A DNA stretch of 64,000 nt from assembly GCF_005844085.1 (NCBI RefSeq), contig NZ_VCDI01000001.1, positions 682,001-746,000 of the forward strand, read 5' to 3'. Positions 29,929 through 39,083 of the stretch are shown in pieces. Position 1 is the stretch's first letter. The number at the start of each line of letters is the position of its first letter. The translations under genes and the position numbers were made by a program. This DNA is from Lichenicoccus roseus. Lineage in GTDB: Bacteria; Pseudomonadota; Alphaproteobacteria; Acetobacterales; Acetobacteraceae. Under the pieces are notes generated by a model. That model ran no database searches and was not told where the DNA came from. It saw only the letters and a program-made list of their open reading frames with translations.

Positions 29929-30615
29929 TTGAACATAAACCTACCGGCAGGCGAGACAAGCGCTGCGGCCGGACTGCCACCGTCGGGACTGCAGGCATCC
30001 GGGCTGGTCGTGTTCCGGGGCGAGCGACTGGTGCTCGACGGGGTCGACCTGCAGTGCGCCCCCGGCGGGGCGGTGCTGCTCACCGGGCCGAACGGCGCCG
30101 GCAAGTCGACCCTGCTTCGCGTGCTGGCCGGATTGCGCGCCGCCGATGCCGGCAGCCTGTCCTGGAACGGCATCCCGGTGGCCGATGACCTGCTCGCCCA
30201 TGCCGGCCGGGTCGCCTATCTAGGCCACCAGGACGCACTCAAGCCCGGCCTCACCCTGGAGGAGAACCTGCAGCTGGCGTGCATCCTCGGCGGCGGCGAT
30301 CTCGAGGCCGCGCTGGCCGCGGTCGACCTCGTGCCGCTGCGGCAGGTGCCGGCCCGCCTGCTGTCGGCCGGCCAGAAGCGGCGCGCCGCCCTCGCCCGCG
30401 TGCTGCTGCTGCAGGCGGCGATCTGGCTGCTGGACGAGCCCAGCCTCGGCCTCGACCGGCACGCCGTCGGGCTGCTCGGCGAGCTGCTGTCGCGGCATCG
30501 CGCCGCCGGCGGCCTGGCGGTGGCGACCACCCATGTGCCGTTGCCGCTACCGGACGCCGCCATCCTGGCCCTCGAGACGGTCGTCACCCAGGATGTGCTG
30601 GAACCGCTGGCTTGA
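29929..30615 (+). CDS. ccmA: Heme exporter ATP-binding protein CcmA
   Basis: 228-residue ABC ATPase of the cytochrome c maturation system I. Walker [22 protein letters not shown]-loop [19 protein letters not shown] (the G-H-x-x-x-x-K-x-x-L-T-x-x-E-N-L pattern of CcmA), signature [17 protein letters not shown] and Walker [13 protein letters not shown]. CcmA with CcmB, CcmC and CcmD releases holo-CcmE. TTG start at 29929 precedes a 25-residue leader; a later start is possible. ccmB overlaps by 4 nt. ccmC, ccmD and ccmE are not in the window, so the system is split. Confidence 0.92.
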   Translation: MNINLPAGETSAAAGLPPSGLQASGLVVFRGERLVLDGVDLQCAPGGAVLLTGPNGAGKSTLLRVLAGLRAADAGSLSWNGIPVADDLLAHAGRVAYLGHQDALKPGLTLEENLQLACILGGGDLEAALAAVDLVPLRQVPARLLSAGQKRRAALARVLLLQAAIWLLDEPSLGLDRHAVGLLGELLSRHRAAGGLAVATTHVPLPLPDAAILALETVVTQDVLEPLA

Positions 30616-31289
30616 CCTCCCCCGTGCGTCGATTCCGCGCGCTGGTGGCGCGCGACCTCCGCCTCGCGTTGCGGCACGGCGCCGATACGCTGGGCGCGGT
30701 GCTGTTCTTCCTGCTGGCCGGCAGCCTGTTCCCGCTTGCCCTCGGCCCGTCGCCCGAGCTGCTGCGACGCATGGCCCCGGGCATCGTGTGGGTCTGCGCC
30801 CTGCTCGCCGCCCTGCTGCCGCTGGACCGGCTGTTCGGCGCCGAACTGGAGGATGGCGCGCTCGACCAGCTCATGCTCAGCGGCCTGCCGGCGCCGGCGA
30901 TCGCACTCGCCAAGATGGCGGCGCACTGGCTGACCACCGGCCTGCCGCTGCTGCTGGCGGCCGGACCGCTGGGGCTCATGCTCGGCATGCGCCTTGCAGT
31001 GCTGCCGCTGCTGCTGGCCGGCCTTGGCCTCGGAACGCTGGTGCTGTCGCTGATCGGCGGGATGGCGGCCGCCATCGTGCTGGGTGCGCGACGGGGCGGC
31101 GTACTGCTGCCGCTGCTGGTGCTGCCGCTGGCGACCCCTGCCCTGATCTTCGGCGCCGCAGCCGTCGATTCCGCACAGGCCGGGTTGAACTGGAGGCCCG
31201 ACCTGCTGTTGCTTGCGGCGTTCCTCGCCGGCGGCCTGCCACTCTGTCCGCTCGCGGCCGGGGCGGGACTACGGGCGGCGGTCGAGTGA
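30612..31289 (+). CDS. ccmB: Heme exporter protein CcmB
   Basis: 225-residue membrane subunit with six predicted helices, similar in length to E. coli CcmB (220). The N-terminal FRALVARDLRLALRHGADTLGAVLFFLLAGSLFPLALGP, the central ALLPLDRLFGAELEDGALDQLMLSGLP (the conserved R-L-F-x-x-E/D-x-E-D-G-x-L-D-Q-L) and LSLIGGMAAAIVLGARRGGVLLPLLVLPL match the family. TTG start within the ccmA stop (TTGA overlap); GTG at 30624 is an alternative. Acts with CcmA in cytochrome c biogenesis at the inner membrane. Confidence 0.92.
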   Translation: MTSPVRRFRALVARDLRLALRHGADTLGAVLFFLLAGSLFPLALGPSPELLRRMAPGIVWVCALLAALLPLDRLFGAELEDGALDQLMLSGLPAPAIALAKMAAHWLTTGLPLLLAAGPLGLMLGMRLAVLPLLLAGLGLGTLVLSLIGGMAAAIVLGARRGGVLLPLLVLPLATPALIFGAAAVDSAQAGLNWRPDLLLLAAFLAGGLPLCPLAAGAGLRAAVE

Positions 31290-31448
31290 GCCAGGGTCGC
31301 ATGCTGCTCGCGGGACGAGAACAAAAAGGGATCGAAACGGATCATGGATCGGGTTTCATTAACCTCGCTCCTGTATCCATCATGACCGTGACCAAATGCC
31401 TTAGCCAAACGACCTCAACCTAACCCAACAGCTTCAGGAGCCTTCGCC

Positions 31449-31883
31449 ATGCTGATCGAGACAATCCTGGACCAGAAAGGTCGCGACTGCGCGACGATCC
31501 GGCCGGACGCGCCGGTCTCCGCCGCCGTCGCCATCCTGTCCTCGCGCCGCGTCGGCGCGGTCGTGGTCGAGGATCTGAAGGGCGCCATCGTCGGTATCTT
31601 CTCGGAGCGCGACCTGGTCCGCCTGCTCGCCAAGCGCGGCCGCGACGCCCTGGACCTCAAGCTGCGCGAGGCCATGACTTCGCCGGTGATCACCTGCAAG
31701 CCGTCCGACCGGATCGACCAGGCGCTGGCGATCATGAACAACCGCAAGGTGCGGCATCTCCCGGTGGTCAGCAACGGCAGCCTGGCCGGCATGATCAGCA
31801 TCCGCGACATCGCCCGCGTGCAGCTCTCCGAGAAGGAGAACGAGGCCGCCGTGCTACTGGACATCGCGCGCCTGCACGGCTGA
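31449..31883 (+). CDS. CBS-domain protein
   Basis: 144 residues made almost entirely of two tandem CBS domains (a Bateman module): PDAPVSAAVAILSSRRVGAVVVED...IFSERDLVRLLAKRG and PSDRIDQALAIMNNRKVRHLPVVSNGSLAGMISIRDIARVQL. Stand-alone pairs of this kind bind adenosine nucleotides or S-adenosylmethionine and are thought to sense energy state; the partner is unknown. The start ATG has AGGAG nearby. It is followed after 30 nt by a carbonic anhydrase gene on the same strand. Confidence 0.88.
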   Translation: MLIETILDQKGRDCATIRPDAPVSAAVAILSSRRVGAVVVEDLKGAIVGIFSERDLVRLLAKRGRDALDLKLREAMTSPVITCKPSDRIDQALAIMNNRKVRHLPVVSNGSLAGMISIRDIARVQLSEKENEAAVLLDIARLHG

Positions 31884-31913
31884 ACTGAAGGCTCCCACGC
31901 AGCAAGGAGCCAG

Positions 31914-32549
31914 ATGATGTCCGGATCAGCCCCGGAGCCGTCGCAACTGACCCCGGATCAGGCGCTCGACCTGCTGCGCGAGGGGAACCGCCGATACCGC
32001 GCCGGTTCGCCAATCCAGCCGGAAGCAATCAGCCCGGAACAGCGGCTGGCCCTGGCCAAGGCACAGCAGCCGTTCTGCGTGCTGGTCGGCTGCTCCGACA
32101 GCCGGGTCCCGCCGGAACTGCTGTTCGGCCGCGGCCTTGGCGAGCTGTTCATTGTCCGCAACGCGGGCAACGTGGTCGATCTCGCGGCGATGGGCAGCAT
32201 CGAGTACGGCGTCCTGGTGCTGGGGGTGCCCCTGATCGTGGTGCTCGGTCACGAGCGCTGCGGCGCGGTCAAGGCGGCGCTCGACGTGGTCGAGAACGAC
32301 ACCATCTACCCGGGCAGCATCGGTCAGATGATCGAGCCGATCATCCCGGCGGTGCTGCAGGCGAGCCGCCCCGGCGTCACCGAGGGGGACGACCTGCTCG
32401 ACCGGTCGGTGCGTGCCAACGTGCGACGCATCGTGCAGCGCCTGCGCACCACCGAGCAGATGCTGATCGAGCCGCAGCGCGAGGGCCGGCTCAAGATCGT
32501 GGGCGCCCGCTACGACCTGGACGACGGCAACGTGGAATTCTTCGACTAG
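31914..32549 (+). CDS. Beta-class carbonic anhydrase
   Basis: 211 residues. Zinc ligands are visible in VLVGCSDSRVPPELLF (Cys and the Asp-Arg dyad) and VLGHERCGAVKAAL (His and Cys). The N-terminal LTPDQALDLLREGNRRYRAG is typical of the prokaryotic clade. It interconverts CO2 and bicarbonate, useful for carboxylases such as the acetyl-CoA carboxylase subunits encoded 8 kb away. No signal peptide, so cytoplasmic. The likely start is one of two adjacent ATG codons. Confidence 0.93.
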   Translation: MMSGSAPEPSQLTPDQALDLLREGNRRYRAGSPIQPEAISPEQRLALAKAQQPFCVLVGCSDSRVPPELLFGRGLGELFIVRNAGNVVDLAAMGSIEYGVLVLGVPLIVVLGHERCGAVKAALDVVENDTIYPGSIGQMIEPIIPAVLQASRPGVTEGDDLLDRSVRANVRRIVQRLRTTEQMLIEPQREGRLKIVGARYDLDDGNVEFFD

Positions 32550-32566
32550 GCCGGCGCGCCGGATGC

Positions 32567-32597
32567 CGATCCCCACGGCAAGCCTCCGGGGGGATCG
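32567..32597 (+). terminator. Hairpin downstream of carbonic anhydrase
   Basis: CGATCCCC (32567-32574) and GGGGATCG (32590-32597) form a perfect 8-bp stem with a 15-nt loop, 18 nt after the carbonic anhydrase stop and just after the palindrome CCGGCGCGCCGG (32551-32562). No T-run follows, so termination strength is uncertain. Confidence 0.4.
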
Positions 32598-32695
32598 CAT
32601 CTGCATCATCGGGTTCGGGGCAGCGTTCCTCGCCTTGCCCAAAACAGTCGACGGATCGCCTCGCCTCTGCAAGAAGCAGCCTGCCACCAGGCCTC

Positions 32696-33910
32696 GTGCA
32701 GCCGTTCCGGAGACGTCCCCTGTTCCAGCTTGATCCGCACGCAGCTCCCTCGCCGTGCGACCACGTGGCCTCCGAGAAGCCGCTACGCATCCTCGTCACC
32801 GGCGCCGCCGGCCTGCTCGGCGCCGAACTGGTCGGCCTGCTCGCCGATCGCGGCCACTCGGTGGTCGGGCTGGTACGCCGTAATCGGGAGTTGGCGCGAA
32901 ACGACCGCACCCCGCTTGCCGTCGGGCAATGGTCCGGCGCCGCCCCGGCCGACGGCTGCATCGCGGTGCTGTCCGGCGATGTCAGCCAGGACCGCCTCGG
33001 CCTGTCTCACGACGAGTACGAGGCGCTCGCCGGCTCGCTCGACCTGATCATCCATTGTGCCGCGGTGGTCGGGTTCAGCCTGGATCCGGACGCATACCGA
33101 TCGGTCAACGTAGGCGGCGCCCGCACCGTGATCGCGCTGGCCGAGCATGGCACCCGGACGGCAGGGGTCGAGGCGATCCCGCTGCTGCATGTGAGCACCG
33201 CCTATGTCTGCGGCGAGCGCAGCGGCGCCATCGGCGAGGACGATCTGGACGTCGGGCAGCACTTCGCCAACGGCTACGAGTCGAGCAAGGTCGAGGCCGA
33301 GCAGCTGATGCACCAGGCCCGCGCGCGCGGTGTTCCGGTGGCGATTGCCCGGCCCTCGATCGTGGTGGGCGCCTGGAGCGATGGCGCCATACGCAGCTTC
33401 GAGAACATCTATGCGATGATTAGGCTGTTCGCGCAGGGCCAGGTCCGCACCCTGGTCGCGACCGAGGATGCCACCCTCGACCTGGTGCCGATCGATCATG
33501 TCTGCGCCGGGCTGGTCGACATCGCCGAGCGGATGCCCGACGCCGCCGGGCAGACCTTCCACCTGGTGGCCGAGCGCCCGATACCGGTGGCGTTGCTGAC
33601 CCGGCTGGCCGGGCATTATCCGCAATACGAGGTTCCGCGTCTGGTCTCGCCGGCGGAGTTCCGCCCGGACATGATCGGCGAGGCCGAACGCTGGCTGCAC
33701 GACCAGGTCAGGCTGTCTTTCGGCAGCTACCTGTGCCGGGACCCGCGCTTCGCCGCCGCCAACCTCGAAGCCCTGTCGGGACGGCGTTGCCCGCCGACCG
33801 ATGCGCTGTTCCTTCGCCGCCTGGTGGATCACTGCATCCTGGCCGGCTTCCTGCGCAGCGGCGGCAACCGCCGGTCACGCAGCAACCGCAGCGAAGCCGC
33901 ACTGGCCTGA
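32696..33910 (+). CDS. NAD(P)-dependent extended SDR, thioester-reductase-like
   Basis: 404 residues. The Rossmann motif RILVTGAAGLLGAELVGLLADRG, the DLIIHCAAVVGFS strand, SVNVGGARTVIALAE and the catalytic STAYVCG...NGYESSKVEAEQLM (Ser and Y-x-x-x-K) place it in the extended SDR superfamily near the male-sterility/thioester-reductase group (LLHVSTAYV, VPVAIARPSIVVGAW). The C-terminal 130 residues are less conserved. Such enzymes reduce acyl thioesters or act in sterol or lipid metabolism; the substrate is unknown. The GTG at 32696 gives an unusually long leader before the Rossmann fold; a start nearer codon 20 cannot be excluded. Confidence 0.75.
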   Translation: MQPFRRRPLFQLDPHAAPSPCDHVASEKPLRILVTGAAGLLGAELVGLLADRGHSVVGLVRRNRELARNDRTPLAVGQWSGAAPADGCIAVLSGDVSQDRLGLSHDEYEALAGSLDLIIHCAAVVGFSLDPDAYRSVNVGGARTVIALAEHGTRTAGVEAIPLLHVSTAYVCGERSGAIGEDDLDVGQHFANGYESSKVEAEQLMHQARARGVPVAIARPSIVVGAWSDGAIRSFENIYAMIRLFAQGQVRTLVATEDATLDLVPIDHVCAGLVDIAERMPDAAGQTFHLVAERPIPVALLTRLAGHYPQYEVPRLVSPAEFRPDMIGEAERWLHDQVRLSFGSYLCRDPRFAAANLEALSGRRCPPTDALFLRRLVDHCILAGFLRSGGNRRSRSNRSEAALA

Positions 33911-33921
33911 AGGCTGCCTGC

Positions 33922-35592
33922 TCAGGCCTCGCGGTACCAGAGCAGGATCACGCCGACCAGGACGAAGCAGAGCGGCCACGTCCAGCCGGCGATGCGGCTG
34001 CCCTTGCCCGGCAGCCGCAGCTCGAGCCAGCGGGCCCAGCCTGCTGCGATGCCGGCGATGGCCAATGGCGTATGGGTCAGCTCGATCAGCATGGCGTCCT
34101 TGACGTTGGCGATCTGGTGGCTGTGGGTGAGAAGCAGCGCACCGCCGGCCGCGACCATGAGCGGGAACACCAGCGCTGCTCGCTGGCTGCGCAGCCGGCC
34201 CGTGCGCACCGCCCACTCGAACAGGGCGAACACCAGGATCAGCACCACGAAGATGCGGTGCTGCAGCACCTCGACGTCGCGGAATGCCGCCATGAAGTCC
34301 TCGTCGCCAAGCGGCCAGACCTCGGGATCCGAGCGCAGCAGCAGGAACAGCGCGAGGCCGATGAACACCAGCGGCCAGTGCCGTGCCCAGCGCAGCCAGG
34401 GACGCCGCGCGCTCGCCTGGCTGAGGAGCGCCAGTCCGCCGATCAGGATCACGAACAGGCCGGCCCAGTGGTGGTTGTATTCCGACCAGGCGATGTCCTC
34501 GGCGTTGCGCGGCGGCAGCACGCCGTCGCCCGGCACACTCGCTGGCGACACCGCCTGGTGATGCTGCTGCGCCTCGCGGTCCAGTTGCGCCTGCAGTTCG
34601 GGGATCGCCAGCGCGTCATGGTCGGGCGAGGCAAGGCGTGGCCAGACCGGGGCGTTGCGCTGCAGGATCTCCTGCCAGGTGACACGGTCCTGGGTGAGAT
34701 CGACCGCCGGCGGCACCGAGGTCAGCGAGGCTGCTGCAAAGAAGATCGAGAAGCCGATGCCGATCTCGACCTCGGCGAACCGCTTCATGCGCACCACCGA
34801 GGCCCGTGGATCGCGGCGCAGGCGCTCGGTCACCAGGAAGTTGGCCGCGCCAAGGGCCAGCAGCATGCCGAACATGGCGATCTTGGCGCCGACCATGACG
34901 CCGAAGGCGGTGCCGTAGAAGGCCGGCAGCGAGCCGATATAGACGATGAACATGGTCGTGCCGGACAGCAGGATGCAGCCGACGCCTGCCATCGACAGCC
35001 GCGAAAAGCGGGCACCCACCAGGCGCCAGCCAGCGCCGTCCTGCACACGCGCCAGCGCCAGCACGAAGCAGGGGATACCGCCGATCCAGATCGCGGCGCC
35101 GAGCTGGTGCAGCCATTCCACCGCAAGCAGCAGCAGGCTCGGCTGCAGCCGGGCGGCGGCATGCGTGGTCATCGTCGCAGCAGCCAGCTCGACCGCGCCG
35201 AGCGCCAGCAACACCAGTCCCGTCGCGCGGTCCGGCGCGCCGCGCGTTGCCAGCAGCAGGACGATCAGCGCGGCGCAGGCGACCTTCACCAGGGCGGCAA
35301 CCGCGAAATTTGCCTGCATGACGTCAAGGAACGGCAGGTCCACGGTCTGCATCAGCACCGCGACCTGCAGCCCGTTGCCGAGGATCTCGACCACCGTCAT
35401 GGCAACGGCGCTGTACAGGGTGATCCGGGTGGCGCCGCGCAGGATCGCATCACCCTCGGCGAGACGGTGCGCGAACGGTCGTGCCAGCAGCACCAGGAAC
35501 AGCACGCCGCCCAGGGTCATCGACTGCGCGACGATGGTCAGCCCGTGCAGGACGATGCTCAGGTAGCCGAAAAGATCGACCAGCAGCGACAT
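33922..35592 (-). CDS. CopD-family copper resistance/uptake membrane protein
   Basis: 556 residues with about 13 membrane helices, longer than classical CopD (about 310). The CopD core is visible: histidine-bearing helices GYLSIVLHGLTIVAQSMTLGG and TTHAAARLQPSLLLLAVEWLHQLGAAIWIGGIP, then EWAVRTGRL and LLLTHSHQIANVK near the end. The central soluble loop (about 300-365) is rich in His, Asp and Pro. It follows copC by 18 nt on the same strand. CopC/CopD are thought to bind periplasmic copper and move it inward. Confidence 0.82.
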   Translation of the reverse strand: MSLLVDLFGYLSIVLHGLTIVAQSMTLGGVLFLVLLARPFAHRLAEGDAILRGATRITLYSAVAMTVVEILGNGLQVAVLMQTVDLPFLDVMQANFAVAALVKVACAALIVLLLATRGAPDRATGLVLLALGAVELAAATMTTHAAARLQPSLLLLAVEWLHQLGAAIWIGGIPCFVLALARVQDGAGWRLVGARFSRLSMAGVGCILLSGTTMFIVYIGSLPAFYGTAFGVMVGAKIAMFGMLLALGAANFLVTERLRRDPRASVVRMKRFAEVEIGIGFSIFFAAASLTSVPPAVDLTQDRVTWQEILQRNAPVWPRLASPDHDALAIPELQAQLDREAQQHHQAVSPASVPGDGVLPPRNAEDIAWSEYNHHWAGLFVILIGGLALLSQASARRPWLRWARHWPLVFIGLALFLLLRSDPEVWPLGDEDFMAAFRDVEVLQHRIFVVLILVFALFEWAVRTGRLRSQRAALVFPLMVAAGGALLLTHSHQIANVKDAMLIELTHTPLAIAGIAAGWARWLELRLPGKGSRIAGWTWPLCFVLVGVILLWYREA

Positions 35593-35610
35593 CTGGCGGC
35601 TTCCGTCGGC

Positions 35611-35982
35611 TCAGTGGGCGCCGGCTGCGACGCTGAACGGCACGTCGCCACGGGTGATGTGGCCATCGAGCGCCAGCGCCTGCCAGCGCAGCGTGTAGTG
35701 GCCGGGCGCAAGATCGACCTCAGCATCGAGCGCGTTGGCCTCCGCATGCGTCGATTGCCGGAGCACCATCGGCTTGGCGGACGGCCCGACCAGGGTCAGA
35801 CGCGATCGCTTGTGGTCGATGCGCGAATTGTAGTGGAAGCTGAGGGTCTGGTGGCCAGCCGGCATCGTGCCGTCCGGCTTCGGCGTGCTGTCGATCAGGA
35901 TCGCATGGGCGGCCGCCTGCAGCGACAGGCCGGAGACGAGCATCGCGACCAGAGCCGCGAGACGAACGAGACGCAGAGTCAT
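35611..35982 (-). CDS. copC: Periplasmic copper-binding protein CopC
   Basis: 123 residues. Signal peptide with cleavage at LQAAAHA leaves the mature N-terminus beginning with the copper-ligand histidine (AHAILIDSTPKPDGTMP). The cupredoxin-like beta-barrel ends with the conserved GHYTLRWQALALDGHITRGDVPFSV, supplying the second histidine (DGH). The size is right for CopC. Upstream of the CopD-family gene in a two-gene unit, divergent from the M23-like gene 65 nt away. Confidence 0.92.
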   Translation of the reverse strand: MTLRLVRLAALVAMLVSGLSLQAAAHAILIDSTPKPDGTMPAGHQTLSFHYNSRIDHKRSRLTLVGPSAKPMVLRQSTHAEANALDAEVDLAPGHYTLRWQALALDGHITRGDVPFSVAAGAH

Positions 35983-36046
35983 GCAGATAATCCCGGGCTG
36001 TCGAGGAGAGCGGCCGGCATGTGCCGTGGCGACGCGTCTAGGACAG

Positions 36047-36550
36047 ATGCTCTGCCGTTGGAACAGCCGCCCGTCGGCCCGGCTTGGTTTCCTCCTCGTG
36101 TGTGGCCCGATCCTGGCGAATCCAACCGGGGCCGCCGCCCAGGGCCTGGTGGCGCCGGTCGCCGCGCGCTGCATCAGTTCGCCGTTCGGATGGCGCCACG
36201 CGGTCGGGCCGCACGCGCCGGCCGGGATGCATGACGGCATCGACTTGCCGGCCCCGGCCGGGGAATGGGTGCATGCGGTAGCAGACGGTACCGTAAGCCA
36301 CATCAGGCGACGCGGCATCGGCGGGCTGCAGGTGTTCATCGTGCACCCGGGCGGCCTTACATCGCTCTACGCCCATCTCGGCAGCGTCACGCCGGCGCTC
36401 GCGGAAGGCCGCACACGTGTCCGGGCGGGCGACGCGATCGGCAGGGTCGGACGCTCCGGCGTGACCTACGGGACGCATCTGTTCCTGGCGCTGTTCGCGG
36501 CGGGCCGGGCGGTCGACCCGAACCTGCTGCTGCGGCTGCCGCGCTGCTAG
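36047..36550 (+). CDS. M23-family peptidase-like protein with a degenerate zinc site
   Basis: 167 residues with a signal-like N-terminus (ARLGFLLVCGPILANPTGAAAQ) and an M23 (LytM) fold. The first signature SPFGWRH...MHDGIDLPAPAGEWVHAVADGTV keeps the H-x-x-x-D zinc ligands, and SLYAHLGSVTP keeps the middle histidine. The last signature, normally H-x-H (HLHFE), reads THLFLALF, so the third zinc ligand is replaced by phenylalanine. It may be non-catalytic, as in the EnvC/NlpD activators. An upstream ATG at 35981 is in frame, but 36047 fits the signal peptide better. Divergent from copC. Confidence 0.75.
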   Translation: MLCRWNSRPSARLGFLLVCGPILANPTGAAAQGLVAPVAARCISSPFGWRHAVGPHAPAGMHDGIDLPAPAGEWVHAVADGTVSHIRRRGIGGLQVFIVHPGGLTSLYAHLGSVTPALAEGRTRVRAGDAIGRVGRSGVTYGTHLFLALFAAGRAVDPNLLLRLPRC

Positions 36551-36571
36551 ACCAGCGCGGTGCCGGAGGCG

Positions 36572-37714
36572 CTAGATGTAGTGCTCCGCCAGCGGCGCGA
36601 AGCCGTTGAAGCGGGTCGAGCAGTAGGTCGAGACATAGGCGCCGGTCGACAGCAGCTCGACGCGCTCGCCGCTGGCAAGATCCAGCGGCAGACGGTAGTC
36701 GCTGCGCTCGTACAGGATATCGGCGCCGTCGCAGGTCGGGCCGGCAATCGCCACCGGGCCGGTGCGGCCGCCATCATGCGGCGTGCGCATCTGGTAGCGG
36801 ATAGACTCGCCCTCGGTCTCCGCGAGACCACCGAACCGGCCGATATCCAGGTAAACCCAGCGCTTGCCGCCGTTGGCCTGGCTGCTGTCGCCGCGACGGC
36901 TGACAAGCACCACCTCGGACGACACCACGCCGGCATCGCCGACGATGTACCGCCCCGGCTCGACCAGAAGCTCCGGCAGCGCGTTGCCGAACGCCGCCGT
37001 CAGCGCACGGGTGATCGCGAAGGCGAACTCGTCGATCTCCGGCACGTCCTCGCGGTAGCGGGTCGGAAAACCACCGCCGAGATTGACCATGCGGATGTCG
37101 AGCCCGGCCTGCACCAGGTCGGTGAACAGCATGCCCACCCGGCCGATCGCCGCCTCGTAGGCGTCGGTGGTGGTCTGCTGGCTGCCGACATGAAAGGACA
37201 GGCCGAACGGATCGAGGCCAAGCTCGCGCGCCTGCAGCATGAGGGCGTGCGCGTGCTCGACGGTGGTGCCGAATTTCCGCGACAGCGGCCACTCGGCGCC
37301 GGCGTTCTCGACCAGAATGCGGCAATAGACCCGACTGCCGGGCGCATGACGCGCCAGCTTGTCGAGTTCCTCGGCGCTGTCGAAGGCGAACATCGGCACG
37401 CCGGCTGCGTGCGCCCGGACGATCGACGACACCTTCTTGATGGTGTTGCCGAACGAGATGTCGGAGGCACGGGCACCGGCCTGCAGGCAGAGCTCGATCT
37501 CCTCCCACGACGCGGCGTCGAACGACGAGCCGAGCGAGGTCAGGCGCTCCAGCACCGGCATCGCCGGGTTGGCCTTCACGGCGTAGTAGATGCGGGCCAG
37601 CGGAAGTGCGGCATGCAGCTCGCGATAGCGCTCTTCGACGCGATCGACATCGACCACCAGGCACGGCGTCGCCGGAGCCTGGACAGCAAGATATTGGGCG
37701 ATTTTCGGAGTCAT
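36572..37714 (-). CDS. Ornithine/lysine decarboxylase, eukaryotic-type (alanine-racemase fold)
   Basis: 380 residues, fold-type III PLP decarboxylase. K47 in YYAVKANP is the PLP lysine; FHVGSQ, NLGGGFPTRY and EPGRYIVGDAG bind cofactor. The C-terminal AGPTCDGADILYER carries the catalytic Cys and substrate-binding Asp contributed across the dimer. These fit ornithine decarboxylase (putrescine synthesis) rather than LysA, which would end in GPxCES. Relatives sometimes also accept lysine. The 288-nt region upstream (37715-38002) shows no recognisable regulatory element. Confidence 0.88.
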   Translation of the reverse strand: MTPKIAQYLAVQAPATPCLVVDVDRVEERYRELHAALPLARIYYAVKANPAMPVLERLTSLGSSFDAASWEEIELCLQAGARASDISFGNTIKKVSSIVRAHAAGVPMFAFDSAEELDKLARHAPGSRVYCRILVENAGAEWPLSRKFGTTVEHAHALMLQARELGLDPFGLSFHVGSQQTTTDAYEAAIGRVGMLFTDLVQAGLDIRMVNLGGGFPTRYREDVPEIDEFAFAITRALTAAFGNALPELLVEPGRYIVGDAGVVSSEVVLVSRRGDSSQANGGKRWVYLDIGRFGGLAETEGESIRYQMRTPHDGGRTGPVAIAGPTCDGADILYERSDYRLPLDLASGERVELLSTGAYVSTYCSTRFNGFAPLAEHYI

Positions 37715-38002
37715 CGCGCCCTAGCTCCCATCTGTGTCATCCACCTTTTTCAAAGGCGATGGACGAGTTGCGAAACGGTCGAACGGACCAGCGAACCAAG
37801 ACTGGGGCCCATGACGGGGTCCCGATTGCCAGAACGCTTGACGTCGTTGCGTAACCTCAGAGGGCCAGTGGCACGTGCGTTGCTGCGTGAGGGTCGATAT
37901 GGGACCAGTTGCCCCTCGATGCAACCGGAAATCGTGCTCGCGACTTCATACCTTACAAGCGCATAGCGCATCCTCGAGGGGCGCCAGCACGGGAGGCCGC
38001 TT

Positions 38003-39064
38003 TTGCAGACCACCGGAAGTCTTCAGCCCGATCGCACGCGGGTCGATCAACAGCAGGGAGATGCCGGGCACGACGCCCAGGCCCACGCCCCGACCGCCCG
38101 TGAGCAGCAGCTCGGCCGCCACGCCAGCGTCCCGACGCAGATCCCGTGGAGCGGGTGGAAGATGGTGCTGAAGCGCACTTTCTCCGAGATGATCTCCGAC
38201 CGCATCGGCCTCGCTGCCGCCGGTTGCGCCTTCTACGCGACGCTCGCCCTGTTCCCGGCGATCAGCATGCTGGTCTCGATCTACGGCCTTGCCTTCGATC
38301 CGCAGACCGTCGAGCCGCAGATGCAGGTGCTGAAGCACCTCCTGCCGGGTCCCGCCTACGAGCTGATCGGCGACCGTATCCACACGCTGGTGAGCAAGCC
38401 GCATACCACGCTGACCATCAGCCTGATCATCAGCGTCATGATCACGCTGTGGTCGTCATCGGCCGGCACCAAATCGATGCTGGCGGCGCTCAACATCGCC
38501 TACGAGGAGAAGGAGAGCCGGTCCTTCATCCGCTACCAGCTGACTGCGCTCGGCATGACCCTGGGTGCGATCATCGGCGCGGTGCTTGCACTCGCACTGG
38601 TGGTATTCCTGCCGGCGGCACTCGACTTCATCCCGGCGCAGTTGGGCCTTGCGGTGATCGAGGCCCAGACGCAGTTCCTGATCCGGATCGGCAGCCCGCT
38701 GGTGATGGTGATCTTCGTCGCCGCCGCCTTCTCGACCCTCTATAAATTCGGGCCGTCCCGGCAGGAAGCGCGCTGGCACTGGATCACGCCCGGCTCCGTG
38801 GTCGCCACCGTGCTCTGGCTGATCGCCTCGGCGGGATTCTCCTACTATGTCGGCCACGTGGCCAGCTACGACGCCACCTATGGACCGCTGGGCGCGGTGA
38901 TCGGCATCATGATGTGGTTCTTCGTGACCGCCTACGTCGTCCTGCTCGGTGCCGAGTTGAACGCCGAACTCGAGATGCAGACCGCGCAGGACAGCACGAC
39001 CGGGGCCGCCAAGCCGATGGGACGGCGCGGCGCCTACGTCGCCGACCACGTGGCCGACGGCTAG
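38003..39064 (+). CDS. YihY/BrkB-family inner-membrane protein
   Basis: 353 residues with six predicted membrane helices. The family block WKMVLKRTFSEMISDRIGLAAAGCAFYATLALFPAI, then GTKSMLAALNIAYEEKESRSFI and the conserved ASYDATYGPLGAVIGIMMWFFVTAYVVLLGAELNAELE, identify YihY (formerly annotated ribonuclease BN, a misassignment). Function is uncertain; envelope or transport roles have been suggested. A TTG start at 38003 preceded by GGGAGG retains the conserved segment upstream of the internal ATG at 38162, so the longer form is preferred. Convergent with rlpA. Confidence 0.85.
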   Translation: MQTTGSLQPDRTRVDQQQGDAGHDAQAHAPTAREQQLGRHASVPTQIPWSGWKMVLKRTFSEMISDRIGLAAAGCAFYATLALFPAISMLVSIYGLAFDPQTVEPQMQVLKHLLPGPAYELIGDRIHTLVSKPHTTLTISLIISVMITLWSSSAGTKSMLAALNIAYEEKESRSFIRYQLTALGMTLGAIIGAVLALALVVFLPAALDFIPAQLGLAVIEAQTQFLIRIGSPLVMVIFVAAAFSTLYKFGPSRQEARWHWITPGSVVATVLWLIASAGFSYYVGHVASYDATYGPLGAVIGIMMWFFVTAYVVLLGAELNAELEMQTAQDSTTGAAKPMGRRGAYVADHVADG

Positions 39065-39083
39065 GAGAACGGCTTCCGGCGGG

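Noticed and set aside
33733-36234. An 833-codon open frame opposite the CopD-family gene and copC
   Set aside because: Antisense to two recognisable copper genes, with glutamine/arginine-rich shadow composition and no domain.
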